Positions 33,003 to 44,823 are shown, numbered from the stretch's first letter. The stretch: DNA of 64,000 nucleotides from Nitrospiraceae bacterium (GCA_013140715.1 JABFSG010000032.1:62001-126000), one strand, 5' to 3'. Translations and numbers: made by a program. Notes: generated by a model from the letters alone, not told the origin.

Positions 33003-34646
33003 TTGTCTGCGAGCAAAGGACCTGTGAAACTCCCGCTCCGCTTACTTCACCTTGAGGACGATCCGCTCGACGGAGATCTCATTGCGACCACATTAATCGA
33101 GGGTGGAATCGATTGCCAGTCCCAACTCGTCGACACGCGGCAAGCGTTTGTTGCAGCTCTCAAGGAACGCCGGATGGATCTCATCCTGGCGGACTATTCG
33201 ATTCCTGGCTTTGACGGTATGACCGCCCTGACCTTGGCCCGTCAGCATTGTCCCGATGTGCCCTTTCTCTTCGTATCTGCCACTATTGGAGAGGAGTTGG
33301 CCATCGACGCCATGCATCAGGGTGCGACGGATTATGTTCTGAAGCAGAGGCTCGGACGGTTGGTTCCCTCGGTGCAGCGTGCTCTGCGAGAGCTCAATGA
33401 TCGCGCCGAGCGAAGGCGGGCGGAAGAGGCTCTCCGGCAGAGCGAAGAACAGTTTCGGCAGTCCCAGAAGATGGAAGCAGTCGGCCGATTGGCCGGAGGG
33501 ATTGCACACGATTTCAACAATCTCCTGACCGTGATCATGGGCTACAGTCAAGTCCTTTTGACCGAACTTGGTCCGAACCACCCTCTTTGCGGAAAGATCG
33601 AAGAAACACTGAAGGCCAGCGACCGGGCCGCGACGCTGATTCGCCAACTGCTCGCCTTCAGTAGAAAACAATCGCTGGCTCCGAAAATTTTATCCCTCAA
33701 TACGGCTGTCACAAGCCTGGAAAGTCTGCTGCGCCGCCTTATCGGCGAGGACATACACTTCATCAGCAAACTGGATCCAACGAACGGGCGGTTGCGAGCC
33801 GACCAATCTCAGCTTGAGCAGGTCTTGGCCAACTTGGTTGTCAATGCGCGGGATGCCATGCCGAAGGGTGGAACGCTGACGATCGAAACGGCCCAGGTAG
33901 AACTGACCCGCAGTCCCGTTTATCATCTCACCCCATTACTGCCGGGCCCCTATGTCCGGTTATCTGTCAGCGATACAGGCTGCGGCATGGACCGAAAGAC
34001 ACAAACTCATATATTTGAACCGTTTTTCACCACGAAGGGAGAGGGCAAGGGCACCGGCCTCGGTCTCTCGACCGTGTTTGGAATCGTCACTCAATGCGGT
34101 GGCGCGATGGACGTCACTAGCCGAGTGGGGCATGGTACGCGATTCGATCTGTATTTTCCGAGTATCGAAGCCGATACTCACGTAACCGCTCCAGCTCAGA
34201 CTTTGGTCCAGCCTCAGAGAGGTACGGAAACGATTCTGTTGGTCGAAGATGAACCAAGCGTTCGCACGCTGGTGCGAGACGAGCTTCGAAAGCTGGGTTA
34301 CCGGGTCGTAGAAGCCAAGAATGGAGTCGAAGCCTGCTTGCTGGCGACCCAACAAGCAGGATCGTTCCAGCTTCTCCTCACTGATGTCGTCATGCCTGGC
34401 ATGGGCGGACGGGAATTGGCACAACATCTCTCGGTCATCAAGCCGGATCTACGAACCCTATTCATATCGGGCTATATGGATGATATCGGCATAATGGCGG
34501 GACAAGAAGAGGGGATGAGCAGTTTCTTGCAAAAGCCCTTTACCCCGGAGGTGCTTGCCCACGCAGTCCGCAACTTGCTCGACACCAGTCTTCCAACAGA
34601 CGTGACCGGTGCCTCTCCGACGATAGCGACGACCATTCCGCTCTGA
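33003..34646 (+). CDS. hybrid histidine kinase, REC-HisKA-HATPase-REC
   Basis: A 547-residue soluble kinase. An N-terminal receiver (about 14-130, [11 protein letters not shown]) leads through a coiled linker ([22 protein letters not shown]) to HisKA ([21 protein letters not shown]). An ATPase domain ([36 protein letters not shown]) and a C-terminal receiver ([24 protein letters not shown]) follow. There is no transmembrane segment, so input probably comes through the first receiver. TTG 33003 is the longest start; GTG 33024, preceded by AAAGGA, is an alternative. Third member of a phosphorelay set. Confidence 0.9.
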   Translation: MSASKGPVKLPLRLLHLEDDPLDGDLIATTLIEGGIDCQSQLVDTRQAFVAALKERRMDLILADYSIPGFDGMTALTLARQHCPDVPFLFVSATIGEELAIDAMHQGATDYVLKQRLGRLVPSVQRALRELNDRAERRRAEEALRQSEEQFRQSQKMEAVGRLAGGIAHDFNNLLTVIMGYSQVLLTELGPNHPLCGKIEETLKASDRAATLIRQLLAFSRKQSLAPKILSLNTAVTSLESLLRRLIGEDIHFISKLDPTNGRLRADQSQLEQVLANLVVNARDAMPKGGTLTIETAQVELTRSPVYHLTPLLPGPYVRLSVSDTGCGMDRKTQTHIFEPFFTTKGEGKGTGLGLSTVFGIVTQCGGAMDVTSRVGHGTRFDLYFPSIEADTHVTAPAQTLVQPQRGTETILLVEDEPSVRTLVRDELRKLGYRVVEAKNGVEACLLATQQAGSFQLLLTDVVMPGMGGRELAQHLSVIKPDLRTLFISGYMDDIGIMAGQEEGMSSFLQKPFTPEVLAHAVRNLLDTSLPTDVTGASPTIATTIPL

Positions 34647-34734
34647 CCTGCGAGGCTTTCATCGCAGCCGTTGCTTCTCTTCCTCGAATAATTTGACGCT
34701 CCGTACCGACGATCTCTATACTTGATTCTGAGAC

Positions 34735-35646
34735 ATGATGGCACATGACGACAGTTTCTACCGGTCTCTTCCTCTCTCCCCTGTCGCCCGGTTTGTCCTG
34801 GGTATCATTTTCGTCATATTCTGCGAAGCTTCGTCGACGATGGCACAGGCACTTCCGGAGGATCAACTCGGGCAGGGTCTATCCATTTCCGTTTGGGGTC
34901 CTCACGCCCAATGCCCAGGCGTCGCACCCTTGGTCGCTATCGAGATCGATCCCGATCGCTATCGCTTTAGCGTGCACTATTACGAGGAAGATGGTTTTTC
35001 AGATCCTCTGGATATTCGTCAATGGCAAGAGCGAACCGGCCATGATCTGGTTTTCAATGCGGGGCTCTTTCGTGAGAACTATGCCTATCTTGGGCTGCTC
35101 TATGGGAACGGCCGCTCGCTGGGGAGCAAGCGGCATCCCACTTGGCTGGGACTATTTGTGGCAGAACCGGGGGAAGATCGTTCACGCCGCGCACGGGTCT
35201 TGGACTTGACCTTTGACATCTTTGATGAAGCAGAGCCGTCCTATCGTGAGGTTGCACAATCTCTCATGCTGCTTGACCGGACAGGAAAAATCCGTGTGCG
35301 CCAAACCGGGAAGCGCGCACATCAGACTCTCGTCGCAGAAAAAAGCGATGGGCATCTGCTCGTCCTGAAGACCACGGAAGCGGTGTCGCTTTATGCCATT
35401 GGAGCATGTCTGCGGGATACGTTTCCCTCCCTACGTCAGGTCATGGCTATGGATGGGGGATCGTCTTCCGACGTCGCTGTGAGCTCCTCGCTCAGACATG
35501 CCACCTCCAAGATGGCCGGGGTGCACGCGTGGCTGCCGCTCTTGGACGGTAGCTCGATAACCCACATAGGACTTCCTGCTGTAATCGGAATCAGCCCTCG
35601 TCGGGAGCAGAACACTACTAAGGCCGGCAGCAAAGGAGTTCGTTAG
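34735..35646 (+). CDS. exported phosphodiester glycosidase-family (NAGPA/DUF2233) protein
   Basis: A 303-residue exported protein. A hydrophobic signal (about 16-38, ending MAQA) precedes a domain with the family motifs DLVFNAGLFRENYAYLGLL, SLMLLDRTGKIRV and MAMDGGSSSDV. These match the phosphodiester glycosidase fold shared by human NAGPA and bacterial YceG/DUF2233-type proteins, probably acting on cell-envelope glycans. The substrate is unknown. Converges with the rhodanese gene, 7 bp away. Confidence 0.75.
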   Translation: MMAHDDSFYRSLPLSPVARFVLGIIFVIFCEASSTMAQALPEDQLGQGLSISVWGPHAQCPGVAPLVAIEIDPDRYRFSVHYYEEDGFSDPLDIRQWQERTGHDLVFNAGLFRENYAYLGLLYGNGRSLGSKRHPTWLGLFVAEPGEDRSRRARVLDLTFDIFDEAEPSYREVAQSLMLLDRTGKIRVRQTGKRAHQTLVAEKSDGHLLVLKTTEAVSLYAIGACLRDTFPSLRQVMAMDGGSSSDVAVSSSLRHATSKMAGVHAWLPLLDGSSITHIGLPAVIGISPRREQNTTKAGSKGVR

Positions 35647-35653
35647 GTGTTGG

Positions 35654-36079
35654 CTAACGACGCCTCGATTCAACCGGGAAGCCTGCCGCAAGCCAGGCAT
35701 TCATGCTGCCGGTGACGTTGTAGACGTGACGGTAGCCCAGATCGGCCAGCGTTTCTGCCGCAATGTTGCTGCGATGCCCGGACTGGCAATAGACGACGAT
35801 GTGGTCATCAAACTGTGCGTTGATCTCACGATGGCGTGTGTTCATTTCACGGAAATCGATGTTGAAGTCGGTTCCGGGAATGAAACCTTGCATATGTTCT
35901 TCAGGGGATCGCACATCGATCAACAGAAATCTCTTCTGGGTAGGCGAGGAGACTTTGGTCAATCCAGTCCGCAGTTGTTCAACGGTCAATAGATACGAGT
36001 GATGGGCCGATACCGCGGTTGCTGTCGCGGTTAGAATAACAAACAGCCCGGCAACGAAGATCGCGAGTCGTGTATTCAT
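35654..36079 (-). CDS. periplasmic rhodanese-domain protein
   Basis: A 141-residue exported single-domain rhodanese. A signal peptide (about residues 1-25, ending VSAHHS) is followed by LIDVRSPEEHMQGFIPGTDFN and the active-site loop VYCQSGHRSN, whose cysteine carries persulfide. Sulfur transfer or sulfide and cyanide detoxification in the periplasm is likely; the partner is unknown. Divergent from the lipoprotein gene that starts 73 bp away. Confidence 0.85.
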   Translation of the reverse strand: MNTRLAIFVAGLFVILTATATAVSAHHSYLLTVEQLRTGLTKVSSPTQKRFLLIDVRSPEEHMQGFIPGTDFNIDFREMNTRHREINAQFDDHIVVYCQSGHRSNIAAETLADLGYRHVYNVTGSMNAWLAAGFPVESRRR

Positions 36080-36152
36080 AGAGGCCTCCCGGTCACAACC
36101 ATGGGACAGATGCTCGGTAGAGAATGATTTTAGTCATTATGATAGGGGCTCA

Positions 36153-36458
36153 ATGAAGACTTGGTCAAGCCTCGTCTGTGCACTGGCTCTCCTTTTGGCT
36201 GGTTGTGGGGAGGGCGCGAAGCTCGTGCAGGATACAGGTGACGGTGGAGTGATGACCTACCCCTTTAAGGGAGAGCAGGGCTGGATGCTCTCATCCTTTC
36301 GGCAAGAGGCTCTCGCATTCATGAAGGAGAAATGTGGTGGCTCCTACACGATCGTGCGCGAGGGGGAGGCAAAGGGTAGGGTGCGTCTCGCCGGCCTTGA
36401 AGGTGCCCAGGAAATCGTACAGGAGCGGCGGTGGGGCATTCAGTTTCAATGTAAATAA
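36153..36458 (+). CDS. small lipoprotein, hypothetical
   Basis: A 101-residue protein with a lipoprotein signal: LALLLAGC is a lipobox and places the lipidated cysteine at residue 18. The mature part is soluble, with a second Cys (EKCGGSYTIV) and a third at the C-terminus (FQCK) that could form a disulfide. Divergent from the rhodanese gene and convergent with pyrE. No family identified. Confidence 0.7.
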   Translation: MKTWSSLVCALALLLAGCGEGAKLVQDTGDGGVMTYPFKGEQGWMLSSFRQEALAFMKEKCGGSYTIVREGEAKGRVRLAGLEGAQEIVQERRWGIQFQCK

Positions 36459-36486
36459 GTGCTGAGGAGTGCGGTTCCTAAGGCTC

Positions 36487-37074
36487 TCAAACCTGTTGTC
36501 GTAGAAGATCGTCGATCGTCAGAAGACTGATAAGCGATACCCCTTCCTGCTCGATGCGTGCGCGCCCATCTTGTTCTTTTCGATCCACGATCACGAGCGC
36601 ATGATTCACGACAAGGCCGGCTTGTCGCGCTGCGGCAATCGCTTTCAGTAAGGACCCGCCGCTCGTCAACACATCGTCTACGATCAACGCACGATCTCCC
36701 GGGCGTATTGTTCCCTCAATTAATTTTCCCAATCCATGGTCTTTCGCTTGCTTCCGCACGACAAAAGTTCTCCAGTCTAGGCGCGGAGTCGCTCCGTAGC
36801 AATAGTCCGAGATGGTCGTGGCAATCGAAATTGCCCCGATTTCGAGTCCTCCAAGGCAATCGATCGTGATACCGGCCAATCCTTTATGTACGAGCTGGCC
36901 CACGAGCCGGCGCGATCCAGGATAGGCCATAAGCGATCGACAATCGACGTAGTAGGGACTTGTTTGACCTGACGCCAACGTGAATTTGTTGATCGGGTCC
37001 CATCTGAACGACTGTGTGTCATGAAATGCGCGCACGAGATCGTCTTGTATTGTCATGATAGCTTGCCAGTGCAA
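36487..37074 (-). CDS. pyrE: orotate phosphoribosyltransferase
   Basis: A 195-residue PRTase that joins orotate to PRPP to form OMP in pyrimidine synthesis. The PRPP-binding signature ALIVDDVLTSGGS is at about residues 129-141, preceded by FVVRKQAKDHGLG, the catalytic loop lysine region. The substrate-specific FTLASGQTSPYYVDCR is near the N-terminus. Start ATG 37074, or the internal ATG 37056 (MTIQDDLV), which fits the family better. It stands alone, with no other pyr gene in view. Confidence 0.9.
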   Translation of the reverse strand: MHWQAIMTIQDDLVRAFHDTQSFRWDPINKFTLASGQTSPYYVDCRSLMAYPGSRRLVGQLVHKGLAGITIDCLGGLEIGAISIATTISDYCYGATPRLDWRTFVVRKQAKDHGLGKLIEGTIRPGDRALIVDDVLTSGGSLLKAIAAARQAGLVVNHALVIVDRKEQDGRARIEQEGVSLISLLTIDDLLRQQV

Positions 37075-37248
37075 GCAGCTGAGTCATGCTCATTCTGCTC
37101 TGGGTGTACGACATATAAGAAGCGGTAGTTCATAGGCGCTGTTCTCTCTTTCACACCTGTTGAAATGACTCCATCACACGAGGCCACTAGGAGGGATAGT
37201 CTTTACGAGATGGCAGAAACAAAGGATCTCCGACTCCAAGAAAATTTG

Positions 37249-37680
37249 CTATTCCTTCCGGCCCTGTTTCGATCGGTCCCAGACCATCCCGGTCTGCTCC
37301 TTAGAGCTAAAACCTAGTTTTTCGTAAAAGCCAGGCATGCGGGTACAGAGCCAGAATAGTTCAACTTTCGTGAGGCAAGGGTGGGTCAAGATGCGGTGGA
37401 CGATATGGGTTCCGATTCCCCGGCCCTGGTAGGCCTTATCGACGATGACATCCCAGATAGTCGCCCGGTAGACATAGTCCGTTAAGACCCGTCCAAGTCC
37501 AATCAGGTTGTCACGATCCCAGGCCGTGATGGCTACGTCGGTATGGCGCAACATCTCACGTGCATCTTCAAGCGTCCTTCCTTTAGCCCAAGGCGCTTGC
37601 TGGTAGAGGCGGACGAGCTTGGCTGGGTCGAGGTCATTCTTTTCGGAAAAGGTAATGGCGGGCTTGAGGGTTGGGGGCAT
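37249..37680 (-). CDS. GNAT-family N-acetyltransferase
   Basis: A 143-residue acetyltransferase of the GNAT fold. The acetyl-CoA loop DKAYQGRGIGTHIVHRIL (Q/RxxGxG/A) is at about residues 81-98, and the C-terminal MPGFYEKLGF strand-helix is typical. The substrate cannot be predicted; small-molecule or protein N-acetylation are both possible. Flanked by unrelated genes on both sides, so probably monocistronic. Confidence 0.85.
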   Translation of the reverse strand: MPPTLKPAITFSEKNDLDPAKLVRLYQQAPWAKGRTLEDAREMLRHTDVAITAWDRDNLIGLGRVLTDYVYRATIWDVIVDKAYQGRGIGTHIVHRILTHPCLTKVELFWLCTRMPGFYEKLGFSSKEQTGMVWDRSKQGRKE

Positions 37681-37741
37681 CTTGTACTAGATTATCTCCT
37701 AGTTACAGCAACTACGATCGCGTAAGTGTACGAGGAACAAC

Positions 37742-37921
37742 ATGGCAACGCAAGTACGAACCTGCCCTATGTGCAAGCAACTGATGTGGCTGAAGGAAGA
37801 GCAGTACGAACAGTTGGACAGTGAAACCATCCGCGGAAGATGCCCTCGATGCGGATCGACAGTTCGTTTCAAGCTCGTATCTCAAGGCGAAAATGCGGCC
37901 GGCCCAAAGATGGGGCACTGA
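37742..37921 (+). CDS. 59-aa zinc-ribbon protein
   Basis: A very short gene, ATG 37742 to TGA 37919-37921. The product reads MATQVRTCPMCKQLMW... with a second pair in GRCPRCGSTVRF. The two CPxC pairs, 25 residues apart, form a zinc ribbon. It is soluble and basic at the end, and may bind nucleic acid or act as a chaperone cofactor. The frame is intact and composition matches the neighbours. Confidence 0.7.
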   Translation: MATQVRTCPMCKQLMWLKEEQYEQLDSETIRGRCPRCGSTVRFKLVSQGENAAGPKMGH

Positions 37922-37986
37922 GCCGGTAAGAGGTCAGCGCCTAAGTGGTGCGGGGTTTCACCTGACGTTGCGGCCTCACGAGTTTG

Positions 37987-38409
37987 CTACATTCCCCGTC
38001 CCGCCCCATCCAGCTCCGGCTTGTTGCCCGGAAGAATCCTATTCAGTACGGATCGATACTCAGCCGTGCGTTTTTCATCGATTCGACCGACGTCGATTTC
38101 TTTATCTCGCTGCATCCGTTCCAGATGGTCGAGCACCGAAAGGAGCGGATGGACGGAGCCGAGTAATCGGCCGACCTCGAAGGCTTCCAGGGATTCCACG
38201 AACAATTCATTCAGTGTTTTATAGGGACTGACAGCGCTCTGACTCCGAAAGCGTGAGACAATCTCCTCGTACTCCTCGACCGCCTCAAGAGTTGGTTTCA
38301 CACCGGTCGGCACCACCGACAGATGCACGATGGGCGGCAATTTGGCTGCATAGTTCTTCAGCTGCGCAACCAATCCACCTATCGCGTCCAGTACATCGGC
38401 CGTCTGCAT
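37987..38409 (-). CDS. hypothetical protein, 140 aa
   Basis: A soluble, mainly helical 140-residue protein with no cysteine or membrane segment. It is rich in charged helices (EAVEEYEEIVSRFRSQS, LLSVLDHLERMQRDKEI). Start ATG 38409 lies 48 bp from the stop of rluD, which is on the same strand and upstream in transcription, so the two may form an operon. No family recognised. Confidence 0.6.
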   Translation of the reverse strand: MQTADVLDAIGGLVAQLKNYAAKLPPIVHLSVVPTGVKPTLEAVEEYEEIVSRFRSQSAVSPYKTLNELFVESLEAFEVGRLLGSVHPLLSVLDHLERMQRDKEIDVGRIDEKRTAEYRSVLNRILPGNKPELDGAGRGM

Positions 38410-38457
38410 GAACTCATCCTTCGAGGCGGCATGGCCTCAGCCACGTTGAGAGATTTA

Positions 38458-39453
38458 TTAAGACGTACTGGCACTGCGAGGCGGGGTGAGCCCAGTAAGA
38501 GACTGAACGATCTGTTCCATATCGGACGGAAAAGGCTTCGTATATTCCCGAAACTCACCATTGGAAGGATGGTGAAAACCTAGAGTCCTCGCGTGCAACA
38601 TCACGCGTGGGATCTCGATACCCTCTACTGCGCACACTTTTTTCCCTCCATAGGTCTGATCTCCAAGAATCGGATGGCCGAGGGATGTCAGGTGGACGCG
38701 AAGCTGGTGAGTCCGGCCCGTCCGTGGGTACAACAGCACGTGGGCGGCTAGTTTGCCGAAGCGATGGTCGACCTTGTATTCGGTGACAGACTCCTTGGGT
38801 CGCGCCGTGTGGGCAGAGAACATCTTTCGTTCCTTCCTGTCGCGGCCAATCGCCAACTCGATCAACCCATGTCCCTTTCTGGGGACGCCCAAGATAAGCG
38901 CCTCGTAGACCCGCGTGATCGTATGATGTTTGAACTGAGACGACAGAGCGCGATGAGCCTCGTCTGTCTTGGCGATCACCATCACGCCGGATGTGTCCTT
39001 GTCCAACCGATGAACCAGCCCCGGACGTTCTTTCCCTCCAATGGTCGACATCGTACTGCCTGAGGCTTGAAAATGATGGAGGAGAGCATTCACCAATGTG
39101 CCGGCCCAATGGCCTGGTGCAGGATGGACTACGAGACCAGCCGGTTTGTTTAAGAGCAGTAATACATCGTCTTCGAAGAGTATCTCGAGTGGGATCGACT
39201 CGCCTTTGAGTTCCAGCGGTTCCGCTTTTGGAATGTCAAAAGCAATTGCATCGCCAGGCCTGATCTTGTAGCTCGGCTTGACAGCCTGACCATTGATCCG
39301 TACACGCCCCTGCTCAATCAACCGTTGCAAGGCCGACCGCGATAACTTGGGTTCGCGATTGACCAGGAAGACATCCAGTCGTTTCGGAAGCTCGCCGGCC
39401 GTTACAACAAACTCAGTCACCATGGATCGATTGCTTTCATGGGCAGGTTGCAT
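38458..39453 (-). CDS. rluD: RluD-family 23S rRNA pseudouridine synthase
   Basis: A 331-residue enzyme. The S4 domain (LPKRLDVFLVNREPKLSRSALQRLIEQG, about 22-50) is followed by the catalytic domain with LVHRLDKDTSGVMVIAKT, whose aspartate is the nucleophile, and the RTHQLRVHLTSLGHPILGD motif. Domain order and length match RluD, which modifies helix 69 of 23S rRNA. The true start may be MVTEFVV at codon 11 rather than ATG 39453. It lies downstream of atpC on the same strand, with a 190-bp gap. Confidence 0.88.
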   Translation of the reverse strand: MQPAHESNRSMVTEFVVTAGELPKRLDVFLVNREPKLSRSALQRLIEQGRVRINGQAVKPSYKIRPGDAIAFDIPKAEPLELKGESIPLEILFEDDVLLLLNKPAGLVVHPAPGHWAGTLVNALLHHFQASGSTMSTIGGKERPGLVHRLDKDTSGVMVIAKTDEAHRALSSQFKHHTITRVYEALILGVPRKGHGLIELAIGRDRKERKMFSAHTARPKESVTEYKVDHRFGKLAAHVLLYPRTGRTHQLRVHLTSLGHPILGDQTYGGKKVCAVEGIEIPRVMLHARTLGFHHPSNGEFREYTKPFPSDMEQIVQSLTGLTPPRSASTS

Positions 39454-39645
39454 CCACGCTACTGTAGTACGACGCTCAATTGCAATCGGGGGAAACCTAC
39501 TCGCTGTCCAAAGGATGGCTAGTTACGCTTTCCTCTCCTTCTCAAACTATTCGTAGGGGAAACACGGGTAGGTAGTCCGGCTGCCAAGATGGTTTCGCAA
39601 TCGTGGACCGGGTTTCTTGGTTTTATGAATGATCCGAGAGAGATA

Positions 39646-40065
39646 TCAGTGGCCGGTCTTGCGGGCGCGTTCGGCGATCTTCTTGCGGAGGCGTGCTTTT
39701 TCGAGGCTGATCTCGGCTTCTTTGACTTCTGACGGCAAGCCCCCGGCTTTCAGGCGCTGTTCGGCCCTCTCCACCGCAGCTTGTGCCCGCCCAACATCGA
39801 TATCTTCGGCTTTCTCGGCGACCTCAGCCATGACCGTGACTTTTGTCGGGGTGACTTCTGCGTATCCCCAGAGAATAGCCATATGGTTGGTCAGATCCCC
39901 AACGCGATAGCGAAGTTCACCGATGCGCAGCGTAGAAAGAAAGTGGCAGTGCCCAGGCAACACGCCGAACTCACCCTCTGAGCCAGGGGCGATCACTTCA
40001 TCCACCTGCTGGCTCAAGAGCAGCTTCTCCGGCGTCACAACCTCTAATAATATCTTTCCCGCCAT
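39646..40065 (-). CDS. atpC: F1F0 ATP synthase subunit epsilon
   Basis: A 139-residue epsilon subunit. The beta-sandwich N-terminal domain (LLEVVTPEKLLLSQQVDEVIAPGSEGEFGVLPGH) is followed by a two-helix C-terminal domain (EDIDVGRAQAAVERAEQRL...), which can extend to inhibit ATP hydrolysis. Last gene of the F1 operon atpHAGDC. Confidence 0.95.
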   Translation of the reverse strand: MAGKILLEVVTPEKLLLSQQVDEVIAPGSEGEFGVLPGHCHFLSTLRIGELRYRVGDLTNHMAILWGYAEVTPTKVTVMAEVAEKAEDIDVGRAQAAVERAEQRLKAGGLPSEVKEAEISLEKARLRKKIAERARKTGH

Positions 40066-40180
40066 GTTTCTCCTACGTGTCTATCAAAAGGTAGAGGGAG
40101 ACGGGATGCTCTGACGTGCGCGCATCGACCGGGCACTGTCTCATCGTGCGCGGTCTGCGAGCACAAGAGCGCCTGCCTCT

Positions 40181-41644
<1,464 letters not shown>

Positions 41645-41649
41645 CTAGA

Positions 41650-41690
41650 GTACTGAGTCTTCGATGTTGAGTCCTGAGTCGTGTGCTCAG
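41650..41690. repeat. heptamer-phased spacer between atpG and atpD
   Basis: TGAGTCT (41654-41660), TCGATGT, TGAGTCC (41668-41674), TGAGTCG (41675-41681) and TGTGCTC follow each other in exact 7-bp register. Five consecutive degenerate heptamers sit in a 71-bp spacer of the ATP synthase operon. Confidence 0.65.
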
Positions 41691-41700
41691 CGCCGTCTTC

Positions 41701-42579
41701 TCATTTCAGCGCTTCGGCGCCGCCGACAATATCCATCAGTTCTTTGGTGATGGCGGTTTGGCGGGTCTTGTTGTAATGCAAGGTCACTTTCTTGATCAGT
41801 TGTCCTGCGTTTCTCGTCGCGCCGTCCATCGCCGCCATCCGTGCGCCATGTTCCGCTGCAGCTGATTCCAAGAGGATGCGAAACGTCTGGGTCTGAAAAT
41901 GTTTCGGAATGAATATGTTCAAAAGGTCGGCTTCGTCCGGTTCATAGAGATAACTGCCGCCGGTCGTGCCTTCTGCTTTCGCTGTTCCAAATTCGGTTGC
42001 CGCATCGACTGGAAAGAGCTTTTCCACAATGACACGTTGTTGAATGGCAGACTTGAACTCGTTATAGACGATGTAGAGTTCATCGAAGGTGCCCTTGACG
42101 AAGTGATCGGTCAGGTCGCCTCCGATATCGATGGCATGCTCAAATGTGAGCTTATCGAAAATGCCAGTCCACTCTTGCCTAATCGGCCAGGTGCGCCGGC
42201 GAAAATAGTCGCGGCCTTTTCGTCCCACGATGCTTAAATTGACCTGTAAGCTGCGGGCCTCGCATTCCCGGACAAATTCTGCACTCTTCCGTACGATGTT
42301 GCCATTGAATCCACCGCACAGTCCGCGATCGCTCGTGACGACGAGCACCTCAACCTTCTTTCCTTCTCGCTTCTGCAGCAAGGGATGCGATGATCGATTC
42401 ACGCGCTGGCTCAGATTGCTGACAACGCCTCGCATCTTAAGGGCGTAGGGGCGCGCGGCCAGGATACGGTCTTGCGATCGTTTGAGCTTGGCTGCGGCCA
42501 CCATCTTCATGGCCTTGGTAATCTTTTGTGTATTTTTAAACGCCGAAATTTTACGGCGTAGACTCTGTAAGCTCGGCAT
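41701..42579 (-). CDS. atpG: F1F0 ATP synthase subunit gamma
   Basis: A 292-residue rotor shaft subunit. N-terminal helix LRRKISAFKNTQKITKAMKMVAAAKL and C-terminal helix ENAARMAAMDGATRNAGQLIKKVTL-type coiled coil (here HGARMAAMDGATRNAGQLIKKV) are diagnostic. The central VVTSDRGLCGGFN motif is present. Starts 58 bp after atpA. Confidence 0.95.
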   Translation of the reverse strand: MPSLQSLRRKISAFKNTQKITKAMKMVAAAKLKRSQDRILAARPYALKMRGVVSNLSQRVNRSSHPLLQKREGKKVEVLVVTSDRGLCGGFNGNIVRKSAEFVRECEARSLQVNLSIVGRKGRDYFRRRTWPIRQEWTGIFDKLTFEHAIDIGGDLTDHFVKGTFDELYIVYNEFKSAIQQRVIVEKLFPVDAATEFGTAKAEGTTGGSYLYEPDEADLLNIFIPKHFQTQTFRILLESAAAEHGARMAAMDGATRNAGQLIKKVTLHYNKTRQTAITKELMDIVGGAEALK

Positions 42580-42637
42580 CTTTTAGGTTTCTTGGCTATT
42601 AGTTATACGCCTTCAGCCATCAACTTTTCAGCAGCGG

Positions 42638-44155
42638 TTACTTCGCCCCGTACCCCATCTTTTGTTTAAAGGTCGCAATCATCTCTTTCAGCCTACCTGC
42701 AACCTTGTCATCGATTTTTCCGATGCTCGCAATTTCTTTTTTCAGGTCCGGGTGGTTCTGTTGCACATAGTGCAGGAGGTCGGCTTCAAACTGTTGCACC
42801 TTATCGACCGGAACATCGTCGAGATACCCGTTGACGCCGGCGTAAATGGACAGCACTTGATCGGCGACCGGCATCGGCTTGTATTGACCCTGCTTTAGTA
42901 ACTCGACCATTCGAACACCGCGCGCAAGCTGCATCTGTGTCGCTTTGTCGAGTTCGCTGCCGAATTGCGAAAATGCCGCCATCTCCCGATACTGTGCGAG
43001 ATCGAGCCGAAGGGTACCAGCAACTTGCTTCATGGTTTTGATCTGAGCTGAACCTCCGACGCGGGAGACCGATAGACCGACGTTAATGGCTGGACGAATA
43101 CCGGAGTAGAACAGATCGCTACCGAGATAGATCTGTCCGTCTGTAATTGAAATGACGTTGGTCGGAATATAGGCAGATACGTCGCCGGCCTGTGTTTCGA
43201 TGATGGGCAACGCGGTGAGGCTTCCTCCGCCCAGCTTGTCGCTCAGCTTGGCTGCACGTTCCAACAATCGGGAGTGCAGATAGAACACGTCTCCCGGATA
43301 GGCCTCGCGGCCCGGAGGACGCCGAAGTAGGAGGGACAACTGGCGGTAGGCCACGGCGTGCTTAGAGAGATCGTCATAGACGATCAAGGCATGTTTTCCG
43401 TTATCTCGGAAGTATTCGCCGATGGCTGCACCGGCAAACGGCGCAAGATACTGCATGGGCGCCGCATCACTCGCGCTGGCCGCGACCACGATACTGTAAT
43501 CCATCGCATGACTCTCCTCGAGAGTCTTGACGACACGTGCGACGGTTGACCGTTTCTGGCCGATGGCAACGTAGATACAGAAGACGCCGAGGCCCTTTTG
43601 ATTGATGATCGTATCGACAGCAATGGCTGTCTTACCAGTCTGTCGGTCACCGATGATCAGCTCTCGTTGCCCACGGCCGATGGGGATCATCGCATCAATA
43701 GCCTTGATGCCCGTTTGTAATGGCTCGCGCACTGACTGACGCGTATTGACTCCTGGCGCCACGACTTCGATACGGGATGAGAGTGACGATTTGATGGGGC
43801 CCTTTCCATCGATAGGCTGGCCAATCGCGTTTACCACACGACCGATCAAGGCTTCGCCGACCGGAATCTCTGCAATGCGTCCCGTGCGTTTGACCGGATC
43901 GCCTTCTTTGACTCCAACGTCATCGCCCATAAGGACTGCGCCGACGTTATCTTCCTCAAGATTCAGCGCGATCCCATAGAGTCCACCGGGGAACTCGAGC
44001 ATTTCGCCGGCCATGGCGCCGTCCAGGCCGTAAACCTTGGCAATCCCGTCTCCGACCTGAATAACCGAGCCGCTCTCCTTGACGTCGACCTGTTTGTCGA
44101 AGCCTTTGATTTTTTCCTTGATGATCGAACTAATTTCTTCTGCCTTGATCTGCAT
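42638..44155 (-). CDS. atpA: F1F0 ATP synthase subunit alpha
   Basis: A 505-residue nucleotide-binding, non-catalytic subunit. Walker A is [15 protein letters not shown] (about 169-183). [34 protein letters not shown] and [14 protein letters not shown] are the family signatures. Starts 2 bp after the atpH stop. Confidence 0.96.
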   Translation of the reverse strand: MQIKAEEISSIIKEKIKGFDKQVDVKESGSVIQVGDGIAKVYGLDGAMAGEMLEFPGGLYGIALNLEEDNVGAVLMGDDVGVKEGDPVKRTGRIAEIPVGEALIGRVVNAIGQPIDGKGPIKSSLSSRIEVVAPGVNTRQSVREPLQTGIKAIDAMIPIGRGQRELIIGDRQTGKTAIAVDTIINQKGLGVFCIYVAIGQKRSTVARVVKTLEESHAMDYSIVVAASASDAAPMQYLAPFAGAAIGEYFRDNGKHALIVYDDLSKHAVAYRQLSLLLRRPPGREAYPGDVFYLHSRLLERAAKLSDKLGGGSLTALPIIETQAGDVSAYIPTNVISITDGQIYLGSDLFYSGIRPAINVGLSVSRVGGSAQIKTMKQVAGTLRLDLAQYREMAAFSQFGSELDKATQMQLARGVRMVELLKQGQYKPMPVADQVLSIYAGVNGYLDDVPVDKVQQFEADLLHYVQQNHPDLKKEIASIGKIDDKVAGRLKEMIATFKQKMGYGAK

Positions 44156-44157
44156 GT

Positions 44158-44697
44158 CTACTCCTTAGTCAACAGACTCTGCATCGCTTGTAATCGTCCA
44201 CGAACTGTACTATCGACTACCGTACTGCCGAGATGAATCTGTAGCCCGGCGAGGTGGAGGGCGTCCGTGTGAAAGGTAATGTCGACCTGGCACTTGAGCA
44301 TATCGCGCAGGCCACTGCTGATTCGATCTTTTTCCGTCTTGGGCAGTGGCGTGGCTGAGGACACGGTGATCTGCTGGATCCCTTTCGACGCATCGGCAAG
44401 TTTCGCAAAGGCCACGGCAATTTCTGGAAGAAATCCGACACGATTCTTTTTCACCAACTGCACGAGAAAGGCTTTTCCGAGCGGTGGACAGCCCAGGCGT
44501 GTGCCGAGCTCTGCAAGCACAGCAATTTTGATTTCTGCGCCAATCGCTGGCGAGGCTACGACATGGCGCAAGTCGTGAGAATCCTTGATGGACTGTCCGA
44601 GCCCTGTCAAGGCCACACGGGTCTGTTCGATGCTAGATACATCGAGTAACTCGAAGAGCGCCTGTGCATAACGTCGCGCTACGGCTGTCTTAATCAC
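44158..44697 (-). CDS. atpH: F1F0 ATP synthase subunit delta
   Basis: A 179-residue stator subunit linking F1 to the peripheral stalk. N-terminal [14 protein letters not shown] and C-terminal [22 protein letters not shown] are the OSCP/delta signatures. It is the first gene of the operon. The membrane F0 genes atpB, atpE and atpF, which usually precede it, are absent; mnmA lies upstream. Confidence 0.93.
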   Translation of the reverse strand: MIKTAVARRYAQALFELLDVSSIEQTRVALTGLGQSIKDSHDLRHVVASPAIGAEIKIAVLAELGTRLGCPPLGKAFLVQLVKKNRVGFLPEIAVAFAKLADASKGIQQITVSSATPLPKTEKDRISSGLRDMLKCQVDITFHTDALHLAGLQIHLGSTVVDSTVRGRLQAMQSLLTKE

Positions 44698-44823
44698 TAT
44701 TGAGTCCGTTCACTCTTGTTTTGGACAAAAGGAGAAGCCTTCGTGGCTCGCACGAAAAGCGGCGCGCAAAGTTAGCATTGGCAGAGGAGAACTGTCAATA
44801 CAACGGCAAGGATGAAGAAAGTA

